Source of the DNA: Deinococcus yavapaiensis KR-236
GTDB lineage: Bacteria; Deinococcota; Deinococci; Deinococcales; Deinococcaceae
Length of the DNA stretch: 64,000 bases
Reading direction: 5' to 3'
NCBI RefSeq assembly: GCF_003217515.1
Contig: NZ_QJSX01000005.1
Location: 124,001 to 188,000, forward strand
The translations under genes were made by a program, and so were the position numbers. Positions within the stretch are counted from its first letter, which is position 1. Every line of letters starts with the position of its first letter. The notes beneath the pieces are model-generated. The model ran no database searches, had not been told where the DNA came from, and worked only from the letters and a program-made list of their open reading frames with translations. Positions 40,272-49,321 of this stretch are shown here, piece after piece.

Positions 40272-40544
40272 ATGGCACACAAGAAGGGCGTAGGCTCCTC
40301 GAAGAACGGGCGCGACAGCAACCCGAAGTACCTCGGCGTGAAGAAGTTCGGCGGCGAAGTCGTGCGCGCGGGCAACATCCTCGTGCGTCAGCGCGGCACG
40401 AAGTTCCAAGCAGGCAAGGGCGTCGGCATGGGCCGCGACCACACCCTGTTCGCGCTCGTCGACGGCCAAGTCGTCTTCGACAACAAGGGCGGCAAGGGCC
40501 GTTTCATCAGCGTCCAGCCGGCCGCGGCCATCGCGGCGGACTGA
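40272..40544 (+). CDS. rpmA: 50S ribosomal protein L27
   Basis: 90-aa protein near the peptidyl transferase centre. [22 protein letters not shown] is the mature N terminus without the cleaved extension seen in Firmicutes. GGAGAGGTGAAC is its ribosome binding site. It follows rplU by 24 bp and is ended by a strong terminator, so obgE has a separate or read-through promoter. Confidence 0.98.
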   Translation: MAHKKGVGSSKNGRDSNPKYLGVKKFGGEVVRAGNILVRQRGTKFQAGKGVGMGRDHTLFALVDGQVVFDNKGGKGRFISVQPAAAIAAD

Positions 40545-40569
40545 ACGACGTCAACTCGAATGTTGGAAT

Positions 40570-40597
40570 GCGGGGGCTTGCTCGCCCCCGCGTTTTC
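40570..40597 (+). terminator. Terminator after rpmA
   Basis: GCGGGGGC (40570-40577), loop ttgctc, GCCCCCGC (40584-40591), then gttttc. A second small hairpin GCTTTCG/CGAAAGC follows at about 40602-40622. Confidence 0.85.
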
Positions 40598-40649
40598 GTG
40601 CTTTCGGTCAAAGCGAAAGCGCGATGAAGAAGGTGAAGGAAGGTGAAGC

Positions 40650-41939
40650 GTGGCGTTTCGTGACGTGCTCGACATCGAAGTGATCGCAGGAAACGGTGGG
40701 GACGGCGCGATGAGTTTTCACCGCGCGAAGTACCTCGAGAAGGGCGGTCCGGACGGCGGCCACGGCGGCAAGGGCGGAAGCGTCCTGCTGCGCGCCGTGA
40801 ACAACATCGCCTCCCTGGAAACCCTCGTGGGGAAGCGCAAGTTCAAGGCCGACAACGGCCGGTACGGCGAGGGCCGCTTGCGCAACGGCGCGGACGGTGA
40901 GGACCTCGTGATCGAAGTGCCGGTCGGCACGACTGCCTTCGACGCCGACACCGGCAAGGTCGTCGCCGATCTCACGGCGATCGGCCAGGTGAAGGTCGTG
41001 GCCAAAGGCGGCACGGGCGGGCGCGGCAACTCCGTGTTCGTCACGGCGACGCGGCAAGCGCCGCGGTTCGCGGAGCTCGGCACGAAGGGCCAGAAGCGGC
41101 GCCTGCGTTTGGAGTTGCGCCTCATCGCCGACGTCGGGCTCGTGGGATATCCGAACGCGGGGAAGTCGAGCTTGCTCGCCGCCCTGTCGCGCGCCAATCC
41201 GCTCGTGGCCGACTATCCGTTCACGACCCTCTCCCCCATCCTCGGAGTGGTGGAGGACGCCGAGCGGGATCGGCGCTTCACGATGGCGGACATTCCCGGC
41301 ATCATCGAGGGCGCGTCGGAAGGCAAGGGGCTGGGCTTGGAGTTCTTGCGGCACATCAGCCGCACGCGCCTCTTGGTGTACGTCCTCGCGGCGGACCGAG
41401 ATCCCGCTCGGGAACTCGCGTCGCTTCAGGCAGAGCTGCGCTCGTACGACCCGAGCCTTTTGGACAGCGTCGGCCTCATCGCCCTCAACAAAGTCGACCT
41501 CGTGGACGACGAGATCGGCGCCATGATCGAGGCGGACCTCGCCGAGACGGGCTTGCCGATTCTGCGCGTGTCGGCCGCCGAGGAAATCGGGCTCGACGAA
41601 CTTCGCGAAACGATCTTCGATCTGCTGCCTTCGCGCGAGTTGTGGGCGCAAACCCACGCTCTGGAGGAAGAGCCGGAGACGGTCGCGGCGCCCGAGCCGC
41701 TCAAAGTGGTTCTGTCGGCGGATCAGTCGACGGACGAGGAGCGCGTGTTCGTGGTGACCGGGGGAGGATTCGAAGAGCGTTTGTCGCGCTTCGAGCGGCA
41801 CATCACCGACGCGGCGGAATATCTCACGGGGTACTTCAAGCGTCAAGGGCTCACGAACGCGCTCAAGCGTGCGGGTGCCCGCGAGGGCGACACCGTGGTG
41901 ATCGGGCCGTTCCGCTTCGAGTACTTCGAAGACGATTAA
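40650..41939 (+). CDS. obgE: GTPase ObgE
   Basis: 429-aa ribosome-assembly and stress GTPase. It has the Gly-rich Obg fold ([30 protein letters not shown]), the G domain with G1 [10 protein letters not shown]2 [12 protein letters not shown]3 DIPGIIEGA and G4 NKVD, and a C-terminal OCT domain ([20 protein letters not shown]). The GTG start has GGAAGG upstream. It is followed by yqeK, with no nadD gene between as in many other bacteria. Confidence 0.97.
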   Translation: MAFRDVLDIEVIAGNGGDGAMSFHRAKYLEKGGPDGGHGGKGGSVLLRAVNNIASLETLVGKRKFKADNGRYGEGRLRNGADGEDLVIEVPVGTTAFDADTGKVVADLTAIGQVKVVAKGGTGGRGNSVFVTATRQAPRFAELGTKGQKRRLRLELRLIADVGLVGYPNAGKSSLLAALSRANPLVADYPFTTLSPILGVVEDAERDRRFTMADIPGIIEGASEGKGLGLEFLRHISRTRLLVYVLAADRDPARELASLQAELRSYDPSLLDSVGLIALNKVDLVDDEIGAMIEADLAETGLPILRVSAAEEIGLDELRETIFDLLPSRELWAQTHALEEEPETVAAPEPLKVVLSADQSTDEERVFVVTGGGFEERLSRFERHITDAAEYLTGYFKRQGLTNALKRAGAREGDTVVIGPFRFEYFEDD

Positions 41940-42051
41940 GGAACGAGGCGTGGTCGAGGTCAGCGAGATCAGATTGTCTTCTAAGTTCTTCCCAGGCTCT
42001 CAGGGCAGCTTGGTATACTTCGGAGGTCGCGGCGGAGGCCGCATAAAGATC

Positions 42052-42636
42052 GTGGCCGGACCTGTACTCGCCCCACCGAATGAACCGCTGCACGTCGACC
42101 TCGACGCTTGGCAGGCGCGTGTGCGCCTCATGGTCAAGCCGCGTCGCTTCGAGCATGTGCTGCGCGTCGCGCACCTCGCGGCGGACATCGCCGCCGCGAA
42201 CGGCGTGGACGTGCCCCGCGCCTTCGCGGCGGGTGTACTTCACGACGTGGCGCGCGACTTGCCCGACAGCGAGTTGCTTCGCCTCGCCACGCCCGAGTGC
42301 GCCATCGACGCCGCGCACCCCCTCGCCTTGCACGGCCGCGCGGGCCGCGTCTTGCTGGAACGCTGGGGCTTCACGGACCGCGTGGTGTTGGAGGCCGTGG
42401 AAGACCACACGACGGGACCGCGCCCGGGCAACCTCGTGTCGGCTTGCGTGTACATCGCCGACGTCAGCGAGCCGGGACGCGGCGTGAACGCCGACATTCG
42501 CGAGCTCGCCTTGAGCGACCTCGACGGCGCCTTGAAGCGCTCCATCGGGTCGAAGGTGCGTTACCTGTGCGGGCGGGGCATCGAGGTGCATCCGCGAACC
42601 ATGGCCACGTTCCAAGCGCTGGGGTTGCAGGAATGA
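42052..42636 (+). CDS. yqeK: YqeK-like HD hydrolase (diadenosine tetraphosphatase)
   Basis: 194-aa HD-domain protein; the family symmetrically splits Ap4A. RRFEHVLRVAHLAADIA provides the first His, GVLHDVARDLPDSEL the HD pair, and HPLALHG with EAVEDHTTG the remaining metal ligands. GTG 42052 is chosen because an extended -10 TGGTATACT at 42011-42019 lies within the longer frame beginning at 41950, and because 194 aa fits the family. Its ATGA overlap links it to the LCP gene. Confidence 0.85.
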   Translation: MAGPVLAPPNEPLHVDLDAWQARVRLMVKPRRFEHVLRVAHLAADIAAANGVDVPRAFAAGVLHDVARDLPDSELLRLATPECAIDAAHPLALHGRAGRVLLERWGFTDRVVLEAVEDHTTGPRPGNLVSACVYIADVSEPGRGVNADIRELALSDLDGALKRSIGSKVRYLCGRGIEVHPRTMATFQALGLQE

Positions 42637-43928
42637 GACCGTCCGGCGCGCGAACGTTCTACTCGGAGAACGTGCGGACGGTGCCGCTTTGGCGCGCCCT
42701 GCAACTCTCGGCGATCGCCTTGGCGTCCGTGTCCTTGGCGGGGTACTGGACGATGACGAGCACCGCCGGAGAGGCGCGTCGCGTCGCTCAAACCACGCCC
42801 GGCACGCCGCCGCAATTCACGATGCTCCTCGCCGGACGCGACATCGCGTACTGCTACTACCACACGCCTTGCAAAGATCAGAATTCACCTGAAGCCCGCA
42901 AGATGACGAACACCGACACGATCATGCTGCTGCGCGTGTCGGCGTCGGGCGTGAACGTCTTGTCGATTCCGCGCGACACCCAAGCGGGCGAGTTTCGCAC
43001 CGACCTCACCTGGAGCGCGCAGAAGGTCAACGCGTCGTACTCGTTCGGCGGCCCCGAACGCCTCGTACAACGCGTCGAGGAAATCACGGGCGACCGAATC
43101 GACTACTACGCGGTCGTGAAGACGACGTACGTCGCGAGCGTCATCGACGCGCTCGGCGGCCTGGACGTCAACGTTCCCGAGCCGGGCATCGAGTGGATCG
43201 ACAACGCCGCGAACGTGAACTTCAAGTTGTCGCCCGGTCAGCATCACCTCGCGGGTCCTGAGGCCGTGCTGTACATGCGGGTCCGCAAAGGATTCGGGGA
43301 CGACTACGGACGCATGGATCACCAGAAAGCCGCCATCGCGCAACTCGTGGGCAAGCTCAAGTCAGCTCGCGGCCTCGCCGCCTTGCCGACGCTGCTGTTC
43401 GGCTTTCAAGAAGGCGTGGAAACCAACGCGGACCCCGCCATGTTGGAGCAGATGCGGCCGTTCCTCGGAGATTACGCGCTCAACTTCGCCACGCTACCCA
43501 CCACCGAAATTCGCGGCACCACCAACCTCGCGCCGGATCGAGCGGCGCTCGCACGCTTGTGGGGATCGGGAGCGCCGACGCTCGTGGCGCAGCAGAAAGC
43601 CAGCGTGCGCATCTTCGACGCCTCGGGCGAAAACCTCGGGCAGAAGCTCGCGTGGGCCCTCAAAGGGCGTGGTTACGTCGTATCGAACGTCGAGGCGCAA
43701 CCCGCGCACGACGAGAGCAGTCAAGTCTTCACCGTCGACGAGGTCGGCAGCGCGACGGACCTCGCGTCGCTGTTGGGCTTGCCGCGCCTGCAAGGTCTGC
43801 GCTTCCCCGTCGAGACAGGCGAAGTGGGCGTCCTGCTCGGCCGCGACGCCCTGCAACACTTCGCGGAACTCGCCGCTTTGAATCCTCCGCGCGAAAGCGC
43901 GCACCTCAATGGAGTGACCCATGATTGA
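42633..43928 (+). CDS. LytR-CpsA-Psr family protein
   Basis: 431-aa membrane-anchored enzyme that joins wall polymers to peptidoglycan. It has one N-terminal transmembrane helix (about 22-42) and an LCP domain (TDTIMLLRVSASGVNVLSIPRDT; VDALGGLDV-type core; GPEAVLYMRVRKGFGDDYGRMDHQKAAIAQLVGKL with the conserved Arg residues that bind lipid phosphate). A C-terminal LytR_C-like region follows (VRIFDASGENLGQKLAWALKGRGY). Start ATG overlaps yqeK by four bases and the end overlaps rsfS by eight. Confidence 0.9.
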   Translation: MRPSGARTFYSENVRTVPLWRALQLSAIALASVSLAGYWTMTSTAGEARRVAQTTPGTPPQFTMLLAGRDIAYCYYHTPCKDQNSPEARKMTNTDTIMLLRVSASGVNVLSIPRDTQAGEFRTDLTWSAQKVNASYSFGGPERLVQRVEEITGDRIDYYAVVKTTYVASVIDALGGLDVNVPEPGIEWIDNAANVNFKLSPGQHHLAGPEAVLYMRVRKGFGDDYGRMDHQKAAIAQLVGKLKSARGLAALPTLLFGFQEGVETNADPAMLEQMRPFLGDYALNFATLPTTEIRGTTNLAPDRAALARLWGSGAPTLVAQQKASVRIFDASGENLGQKLAWALKGRGYVVSNVEAQPAHDESSQVFTVDEVGSATDLASLLGLPRLQGLRFPVETGEVGVLLGRDALQHFAELAALNPPRESAHLNGVTHD

Positions 43929-44271
43929 CACTTATGTTCGCAAGCAACTGGAAACCATCGCCGCCGCCGCCGAAGAGCGCCGCGCCGAGGACATCATCGT
44001 GCTGGACTTGACGGACGTCTCCAGCACCTTGGAGTTCTTCGTGATCTGCACCGCCACGGCGGGCCTGCAGCTCAACGCGGTCGTGCAGAACATCCGCGAA
44101 AAGGCGCGCGAAGTCGGCTTGCCCGCTCCGAGCGTCGAAGGGCCCAGCGAACGCTGGCTGCTCATGAGCTTCGGTTCGATCGTCGTGCATGTCATGACGC
44201 GCGAGGCGCGCGACTACTACGACCTCGAAGGGCTCTGGATCGACGCCCGGACGCTCGACTTCGCGTCCTGA
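43921..44271 (+). CDS. rsfS: Ribosome silencing factor RsfS
   Basis: 116-aa protein that binds L14 and blocks subunit joining in starvation. VLDLTDVSSTLEFFVICTATAGLQLNAV and the EGPSERWLLMSFGSIVVHVMTREARDYYDLEGLW block are diagnostic. It ends the obgE-yqeK-LCP-rsfS cluster, and a long terminator follows. Confidence 0.96.
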   Translation: MIDTYVRKQLETIAAAAEERRAEDIIVLDLTDVSSTLEFFVICTATAGLQLNAVVQNIREKAREVGLPAPSVEGPSERWLLMSFGSIVVHVMTREARDYYDLEGLWIDARTLDFAS

Positions 44272-44280
44272 GAATAGAAC

Positions 44281-44329
44281 GAAGATAGCGAGAAGGGCGG
44301 GTGAAACACCCGCCCTTCTCGCTATCTTC
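44281..44329. terminator. Perfect 23-bp hairpin, bidirectional
   Basis: Arms 44281-44303 and 44307-44329 with an aaa loop. It ends rsfS on one strand and the oxidoreductase gene on the other, whose stop codon is at the edge of the stem. Confidence 0.85.
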
Positions 44330-46380
44330 TACGCTTCTTGGAGGGCCCTCGGGGTGGTCACGGTGACGGGCGTGAGCCGCACGCGGGTGTTGTGGAAGGT
44401 GCTGCCACCGCCGAGATCCGTCAAGGTTTGGGCGGTGACCTCGTTGATGCTCGTTCCGTCGGGCGCCGAGAGGCCCCACCACGTTCCTTCGACGACAGCG
44501 ACGCTCGGCTGAACGGCGTCCGTGACGCGTACGCGCCGCACGGCGGCGCCGACTTCCGACGCGATGGTGCACAGTTCCCCGTCGTCCAAGCCGTAGCGTT
44601 GCGCGTCCTTGGGATGCACCATGACGTGCGGCTCGCCGCCTTCGGCTTGCCGCAAGTTGGCGAGATTGCCGTACGTGGAGTTCAAGAAGTGATGCGCGGG
44701 CGGCGTGAGAAGTCGCAACGGAAACTCGTCGGACAGAAGGGCGTTCGGCGAGACGTGCAAGGGAGCGGGCGTGAACCGCACCTTGCCAGAGCTCGTCGCC
44801 GCACCGTTCGCGTACGGCAAGAACACCTCGGGAAGAGTGAGCCTCACGCTGCCTTCGTCCTTGAGGCGGTCGGGCGTGACGCCCGCGAGGTGCGGATGGC
44901 GCGTGTCGAGCAGGTGCGCGAGGAGGTCGTCGACGCTCCAGTAGATCGTCTCCTCGGTCAGGCCGAGGCGGCGGGCGAGTTCCTGAAAGACCCAGGTGTT
45001 GGGGCGCGCCTCGCCGAGCGGTTCGAGTGTGCGCGGATTGTACGAGAGGTAGTGGTGGCCGTAACTGGTGTACACGTCCGCGTGCTCCATGAACGTCGTG
45101 GCGGGCAGGACGAAGTCGGCGAGGCGCGCCGTCTCGGTCATGGCCTGCTCCAGCACCACGACGAGGAGGTCTTCACGCGCGAGGCCCGCCTTCACGCGGC
45201 CCGAGTCGGGCGCGACGGCGGCGGGATTGCAGTTGTACACGAACGCCGCCTTGAAGCCCGCTTCGGGCGCGAGGGCGGACGCGAGCTCGTTCATGTTCAC
45301 GCGCTTCACGCCCGGCTTCACGAGATGACCCGCGCCGAGCTTACGGCGGTTGAGTTGAAACGCGCCGCTCGTCGTGAGATTCGCGCCGCCGCCACGATAC
45401 TTCCAGTCGCCGAGCAGGGCGGGCAGCAATGTCACGGCGCGCAAGTTCGTGCCGCCGCGCTCGTGACGCGTCATGCCGTACCCGACGCGAATGTACGTCG
45501 GGCGGGTGGTGCCGAGCGCCGTCGCGAGATCGACGATCTCTTCTTCGGACAGGCCCGTGACCTCGCTGGTCTTGTCGAGCGTCCACTCGCGCGTCGCCGC
45601 CTCGAAGGCCTCAAAGCCTTCCGTGGCGCGCTCGATGTATTCGCGGTCGTGCCAGCCGCGCTCGATGACGATCCTGGAGACGCCAAGGACGAGGGCGGCG
45701 TCCGTGCCGGGGCGAATCTTGAGGTGAGTGTCGGCGTACAAGCTCGTCTTGTTGCGGTACGGATCGACGTGCACGATGCGCGCGCCGTTCTTCCTCGCCT
45801 GGGTCAACCACGGCGTGAGGTGGCTGTTCGTCGTGAGGGAGTTGATGCCCCACAGCAAAATGAGTCGGGCGTGCGGCACGTCCTCGGGATCGACGCCCAT
45901 TCGCGGCGCGCCGTAGCCGAGTTCCCACGCGGCGCTTCCGGCGGTCGCGCAGATCGTCTCGTCGAGTTCGGGCGCGCCGAGCGCGCGGAAGAAGGCGTGG
46001 ACGTGGCTGCCTTCCATGAGACCCATCGTGCCCGCGTAGTTGTAACGCAAGATCGCGTCGGAACCGTCCCGGTCCAAGATCACTCGGAGGCGCTCGGCGA
46101 TCTCGTCGAGCGCCTCGTCCCAAGTGACGCGCACGAACTCGCCGTTCACTTTCTTCAAGGGATGCAAGGGACGGTCCTCGTGGTATTGCCGCGCGGGGTA
46201 ATGCACGGTCTTGGCGCACGCGAAGCCCTTCGTGATGGGATGGTCGGAGTCTCCCGTGACCTTCACGGCGCGTTCGCTTCCGTCCTCGCCCCGCTGAAGG
46301 CGCACTTTGAGACGGCAGGCATCGGGGCAGTCGAGAGGACAGGTCAGCAGCACGTCGCGGAACGAGGCGGCATGGGACAT
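44329..46380 (-). CDS. Molybdopterin-dependent oxidoreductase
   Basis: 683-aa enzyme of the DMSO reductase superfamily. The N terminus carries four Cys for a 4Fe-4S cluster (CPLDCPDACRL and GFACAKT), followed by the molybdopterin domains (YNYAGTMGLMEGS, LLWGINSLTTNSHL, VHVDPYRNKTSLYADTHLKIRPGTDAALVLG) and a C-terminal molydop-binding domain (VMVHPKDAQRYGLDDGELC). No membrane or electron-transfer subunit is adjacent and there is no Tat signal, so it is cytoplasmic. The substrate is unknown; annotations often say formate dehydrogenase or nitrate reductase. The ATG follows TACAAT by 6 nt. Confidence 0.85.
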   Translation of the reverse strand: MSHAASFRDVLLTCPLDCPDACRLKVRLQRGEDGSERAVKVTGDSDHPITKGFACAKTVHYPARQYHEDRPLHPLKKVNGEFVRVTWDEALDEIAERLRVILDRDGSDAILRYNYAGTMGLMEGSHVHAFFRALGAPELDETICATAGSAAWELGYGAPRMGVDPEDVPHARLILLWGINSLTTNSHLTPWLTQARKNGARIVHVDPYRNKTSLYADTHLKIRPGTDAALVLGVSRIVIERGWHDREYIERATEGFEAFEAATREWTLDKTSEVTGLSEEEIVDLATALGTTRPTYIRVGYGMTRHERGGTNLRAVTLLPALLGDWKYRGGGANLTTSGAFQLNRRKLGAGHLVKPGVKRVNMNELASALAPEAGFKAAFVYNCNPAAVAPDSGRVKAGLAREDLLVVVLEQAMTETARLADFVLPATTFMEHADVYTSYGHHYLSYNPRTLEPLGEARPNTWVFQELARRLGLTEETIYWSVDDLLAHLLDTRHPHLAGVTPDRLKDEGSVRLTLPEVFLPYANGAATSSGKVRFTPAPLHVSPNALLSDEFPLRLLTPPAHHFLNSTYGNLANLRQAEGGEPHVMVHPKDAQRYGLDDGELCTIASEVGAAVRRVRVTDAVQPSVAVVEGTWWGLSAPDGTSINEVTAQTLTDLGGGSTFHNTRVRLTPVTVTTPRALQEA

Positions 46381-46459
46381 CCCTTTATTGTAGCCCTTCC
46401 TCAAGGCGCGTTGAGTCGCGTCCCAAGTGAAGGTGGCCGAGGTGTCCTAGCGTGGAATC

Positions 46460-47401
46460 GTGCCTCGCCGTTCGCGCGTTCGCCTCGACCTCCTGTTGCA
46501 CGCCGTCGTCCTGATCGGCGTCGCGTGGGCCGCCCTGACCTTCGTGCGGGCGGGCGACGTGGCGGCGGCGCTCTCACGGTTGCAGCCCGCCTTGGTGTTG
46601 CTCGTGCTGGGCCTCGGCGTGTTGTACACCGTGTTTCGCAGCTTCATCTTCGCCGTGGTGACGCGCGGAGTGAGCGACCTGCCGACGGCGCTCGTGATGC
46701 GCGCCTACCTCTCGGCGGAAGCGACCGCCTTGCTGCCGGGCGGCGTCGCGGCGAGGACGGCATTGTTGAATCAGCTCGGCGTGCCCGTTTCGCGCGGCCT
46801 CGTGCCCGTCCTCGCGGTCAGCATTCTCGATCAGGTGTTCTTCGGTCTCGTGCTGATCGTCGCCGTCGTCATTCTCCCGGACGCCCGCTCCGCCGCTTGG
46901 CTGCTGCCGGTTCTCGTCTTGCTGTTGGTGCTGCTGAGCGTTCCGGCCGCGCGAAACTTCGTGGGTCGGCTCGTGCAGCCCCTCTTGGCCCGCTTCGGCG
47001 CGCGAGACGGCTGGGCGCACTTCGAGGAGGCCCTTCGCGGGACCTTGCGCCCGTCGCGGTTGGCGTTCGCGTTCCTGCTCACGGTGCTCGCGTTCACGCT
47101 GAAGGTGTTCGTGCTGTCACTGTGTCTGCGCGAAGTCGGCGTGCAGTTGCCACCGTCGCTCCTGCTGTTCGCGTTCGTATTGCCGACCCTCGCCGGGCGC
47201 CTCACGCCCACGCCCGGTGGAGCGGGCGTCACGGAGGCGGGCATGGTGGCGTTTCTCGCGACGTTCGGCGGCGTCGCGGTAGAGGACGGCCTCGTGGCGA
47301 CCTTGCTGTTCCGCGCGGCCACCGTCTTCGTTCCCGCCCTGCTCGGCGGCGTGCTCTACGGCGCCGCGTGGCGCGGCTCGAAACATCTTGAGAGGACTTG
47401 A
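46460..47401 (+). CDS. YbhN/UPF0104 (LPG synthase TM-like) membrane protein
   Basis: 313-aa protein with about seven to eight transmembrane helices, similar to the lysylphosphatidylglycerol synthetase membrane domain (ATALLPGGVAARTALLNQLGVPVSRG; LAGRLTPTPGGAGVTEAGMVAFLATFGG). This group transports or flips lipids. The GTG lies 6 nt after TAGCGT, a leaderless start. It is followed immediately by a lipid kinase, which supports a lipid role. Confidence 0.82.
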   Translation: MPRRSRVRLDLLLHAVVLIGVAWAALTFVRAGDVAAALSRLQPALVLLVLGLGVLYTVFRSFIFAVVTRGVSDLPTALVMRAYLSAEATALLPGGVAARTALLNQLGVPVSRGLVPVLAVSILDQVFFGLVLIVAVVILPDARSAAWLLPVLVLLLVLLSVPAARNFVGRLVQPLLARFGARDGWAHFEEALRGTLRPSRLAFAFLLTVLAFTLKVFVLSLCLREVGVQLPPSLLLFAFVLPTLAGRLTPTPGGAGVTEAGMVAFLATFGGVAVEDGLVATLLFRAATVFVPALLGGVLYGAAWRGSKHLERT

Positions 47402-47403
47402 AC

Positions 47404-48315
47404 TTGCAAGCGACGATCATCTTCAATTCGAACGCCGGAGGCGCGAATCGCGTGGATGTGCCCGCCTTGGAGCGCGCTCTGCACGACGCCGGTTACGATC
47501 CGGTCAGCCACGCGACTGCCGACGAGACGGAGTTGGATCGCGCTCTCGACGCCGCGAGCGGGCTCGTCGTCGCGATCGGCGGGGACGGCACCTTGCGGGC
47601 GACCGCCCTTCGCCTCTTGGGACGCGACCTTCCCCTCACGGTCTTGCCGCTCGGCACGGCGAACAACATCGCGCGGACCTTCGGCGTGGAAGGCGACCCG
47701 CTCAAGCTCGCCTCGGGGCTGAGAGATCCGCACAAAAGGCCGCTCGACGTGGGCGTGGTGCGTGCGCCGTGGGGCGAGCAACACTTCCTGGAGGCGTGCG
47801 GCGTCGGCTTGTACGCCGATACGCTCGCCGCGTACGACCCCGAGGAAGGCAAGAGCGTTCAACGCGCCTTGTCCGCCTTGTCCTCGACGCTCGGCACGTA
47901 CGCGCCGCTGGACTTGCACGCCAAGATCGACGGGCGGGACGCGAGCGGCGGTTATTTCCTCTTCGAGGCGTTGAACACCACGGCGACCGGACCGAGGCTC
48001 AGGCTCGCTCCGAGCGCCGACCCGTCGGACGGACTGCTCGACTTCGTGCTCGTAGACGCGAGCGAGCGCGACTCGACCCTCGCGTACCTGCGCGCCCTGC
48101 TCGTCGGTGAGTTCGACGCCTTGCCCAGCGTGCGAACCGAACGCGGTTCCTCGCTCGACGTCGGCTGGAACGGCTCGGCGTGGCACGTCGACGGGGAAGT
48201 ATGGCCGCCGCGCGACACGCCGCTTCCCTTGCCCAGCGACGAGGTGCGCATCACGGTGGACGTCTTGCCGAGCGCCTTGGAATTGTTCTTGCCGCGTGTG
48301 GAGGTGAGCGTGTGA
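47404..48315 (+). CDS. Diacylglycerol kinase-family protein
   Basis: 303-aa lipid or sphingosine-kinase-like enzyme. IIFNSNAGGANR binds phosphate, AIGGDGTLRATALRLLG is the catalytic GGDGT motif, and LPLGTANNIARTFG is the substrate loop. TTG 47404 is chosen because AGAGGA ends 7 nt before it; TTG 47398, which overlaps the previous stop, is too close to that site. It probably phosphorylates a lipid handled by the YbhN-like protein. The stop overlaps the PHP gene as GTGA. Confidence 0.85.
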   Translation: MQATIIFNSNAGGANRVDVPALERALHDAGYDPVSHATADETELDRALDAASGLVVAIGGDGTLRATALRLLGRDLPLTVLPLGTANNIARTFGVEGDPLKLASGLRDPHKRPLDVGVVRAPWGEQHFLEACGVGLYADTLAAYDPEEGKSVQRALSALSSTLGTYAPLDLHAKIDGRDASGGYFLFEALNTTATGPRLRLAPSADPSDGLLDFVLVDASERDSTLAYLRALLVGEFDALPSVRTERGSSLDVGWNGSAWHVDGEVWPPRDTPLPLPSDEVRITVDVLPSALELFLPRVEVSV

Positions 48316-49007
48316 AAATGGACTTGCACTGCCACTCGGAAGCGTCGAAGGACTGCCGCACGCCCATCCACGACTTTCCGGACTTGCTGCTTCGGCGCGG
48401 AATCGCCGTGCAGGCGATCACGGATCACAACGAGATTTGGGGAGCCGTCGCCTTGCGAACCCTCGTGCGGGCCTTGAGCCTCGACGATCGCCTCACGATC
48501 ATCGTCGGCGAGGAAGTCAGCACGCGCGACGGAGAAATAATCGGGCTGTTTTTGCACGACCGCATTCCGGCGGGAATGAGCGCCGAGGACACCGTGCGGG
48601 CCATTCGCGATCAAGGCGGCTTGGTGTTGCTGCCGCACGGCTTCGATCCGCTCAAGCGCCACCGCCTTCGGCCCGAGGCGCTCGAGCGCGTGAGAGACGA
48701 GATCGACATCGTCGAGAGCTTCAATGCCCGCGTGTCCAACGTCCGCTACAACGCCGAGGCGGGCGAGTGGGCGGCGAAGCGCGACCTTCCGGCGAGCGCG
48801 GGCTCGGACGCGCATACCGACGATCAAGTCGGAGAGTGCTGGGTTCAAACGCCCGACCGCTCGGTGACGACGCCCGAGGATCTGCTGGGGGCCCTTCGGT
48901 CGGGCGACATCATCGGGAAGTGGACGCACCCCGCGATCGCGTTCGTGGCCAAGCAACTTCATGGGTTTCGCAAGAACTCCCTGAGAAGCCCGTCAAGAGC
49001 CTCCTAA
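48312..49007 (+). CDS. PHP-domain metallophosphoesterase
   Basis: 231-aa protein. MDLHCHSEASKD is PHP motif I, ITDHNEIWG motif II, LLPHGFDPLKRHRLRP motif III and SAGSDAHTDDQVGECW motif IV, so all metal ligands are present. GTG 48312 overlaps the kinase gene by four bases. Such stand-alone PHP proteins hydrolyse phosphoesters, for example in nucleotide or histidinol phosphate metabolism; the substrate is unknown. Confidence 0.85.
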   Translation: MKMDLHCHSEASKDCRTPIHDFPDLLLRRGIAVQAITDHNEIWGAVALRTLVRALSLDDRLTIIVGEEVSTRDGEIIGLFLHDRIPAGMSAEDTVRAIRDQGGLVLLPHGFDPLKRHRLRPEALERVRDEIDIVESFNARVSNVRYNAEAGEWAAKRDLPASAGSDAHTDDQVGECWVQTPDRSVTTPEDLLGALRSGDIIGKWTHPAIAFVAKQLHGFRKNSLRSPSRAS

Positions 49008-49053
49008 GCTCACGCCTATCCTCCGGAGACCCGTCCGCGCTAGAACAGAGGGC

Positions 49054-49239
49054 ATGAGCGTCGACGTTTCCGCCTTCACCAAACGCGTCCGGAACCATGA
49101 CGAGTTCACGCCCCGTTCCGACGACGTCCGGGGACAGAAGCGTCGCGCCGCGAGCACCACGGCGTGCGACAGCGATTTCGCGGACCTCACGCGTGATTAC
49201 CGCCACCTGCTGGCGCACATCGACAACAGCGTCGCTTGA
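49054..49239 (+). CDS. Small hypothetical protein
   Basis: 61-aa charged protein with no hydrophobic segment (MSVDVSAFTKRVRN at the start and LTRDYRHLLAHIDNSVA at the end). GAGGG lies directly upstream of the ATG. A good terminator follows, which supports its being expressed. I do not recognise it. Confidence 0.5.
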   Translation: MSVDVSAFTKRVRNHDEFTPRSDDVRGQKRRAASTTACDSDFADLTRDYRHLLAHIDNSVA

Positions 49240-49258
49240 CAGGCGAAGTTCGAAGAGT

Positions 49259-49291
49259 GGGAAGGGCAAGCGCCCTTCCCTCCTTGTTTTT
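49259..49291 (+). terminator. Intrinsic terminator
   Basis: GGGAAGGGC (49259-49267), loop aagc, GCCCTTCCC (49272-49280), then tccttgttttt. It is one of the clearest terminators in the window. Confidence 0.88.
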
Positions 49292-49321
49292 CTCGCGTGT
49301 CGTGTCGGCTCGAAGGTCCGG

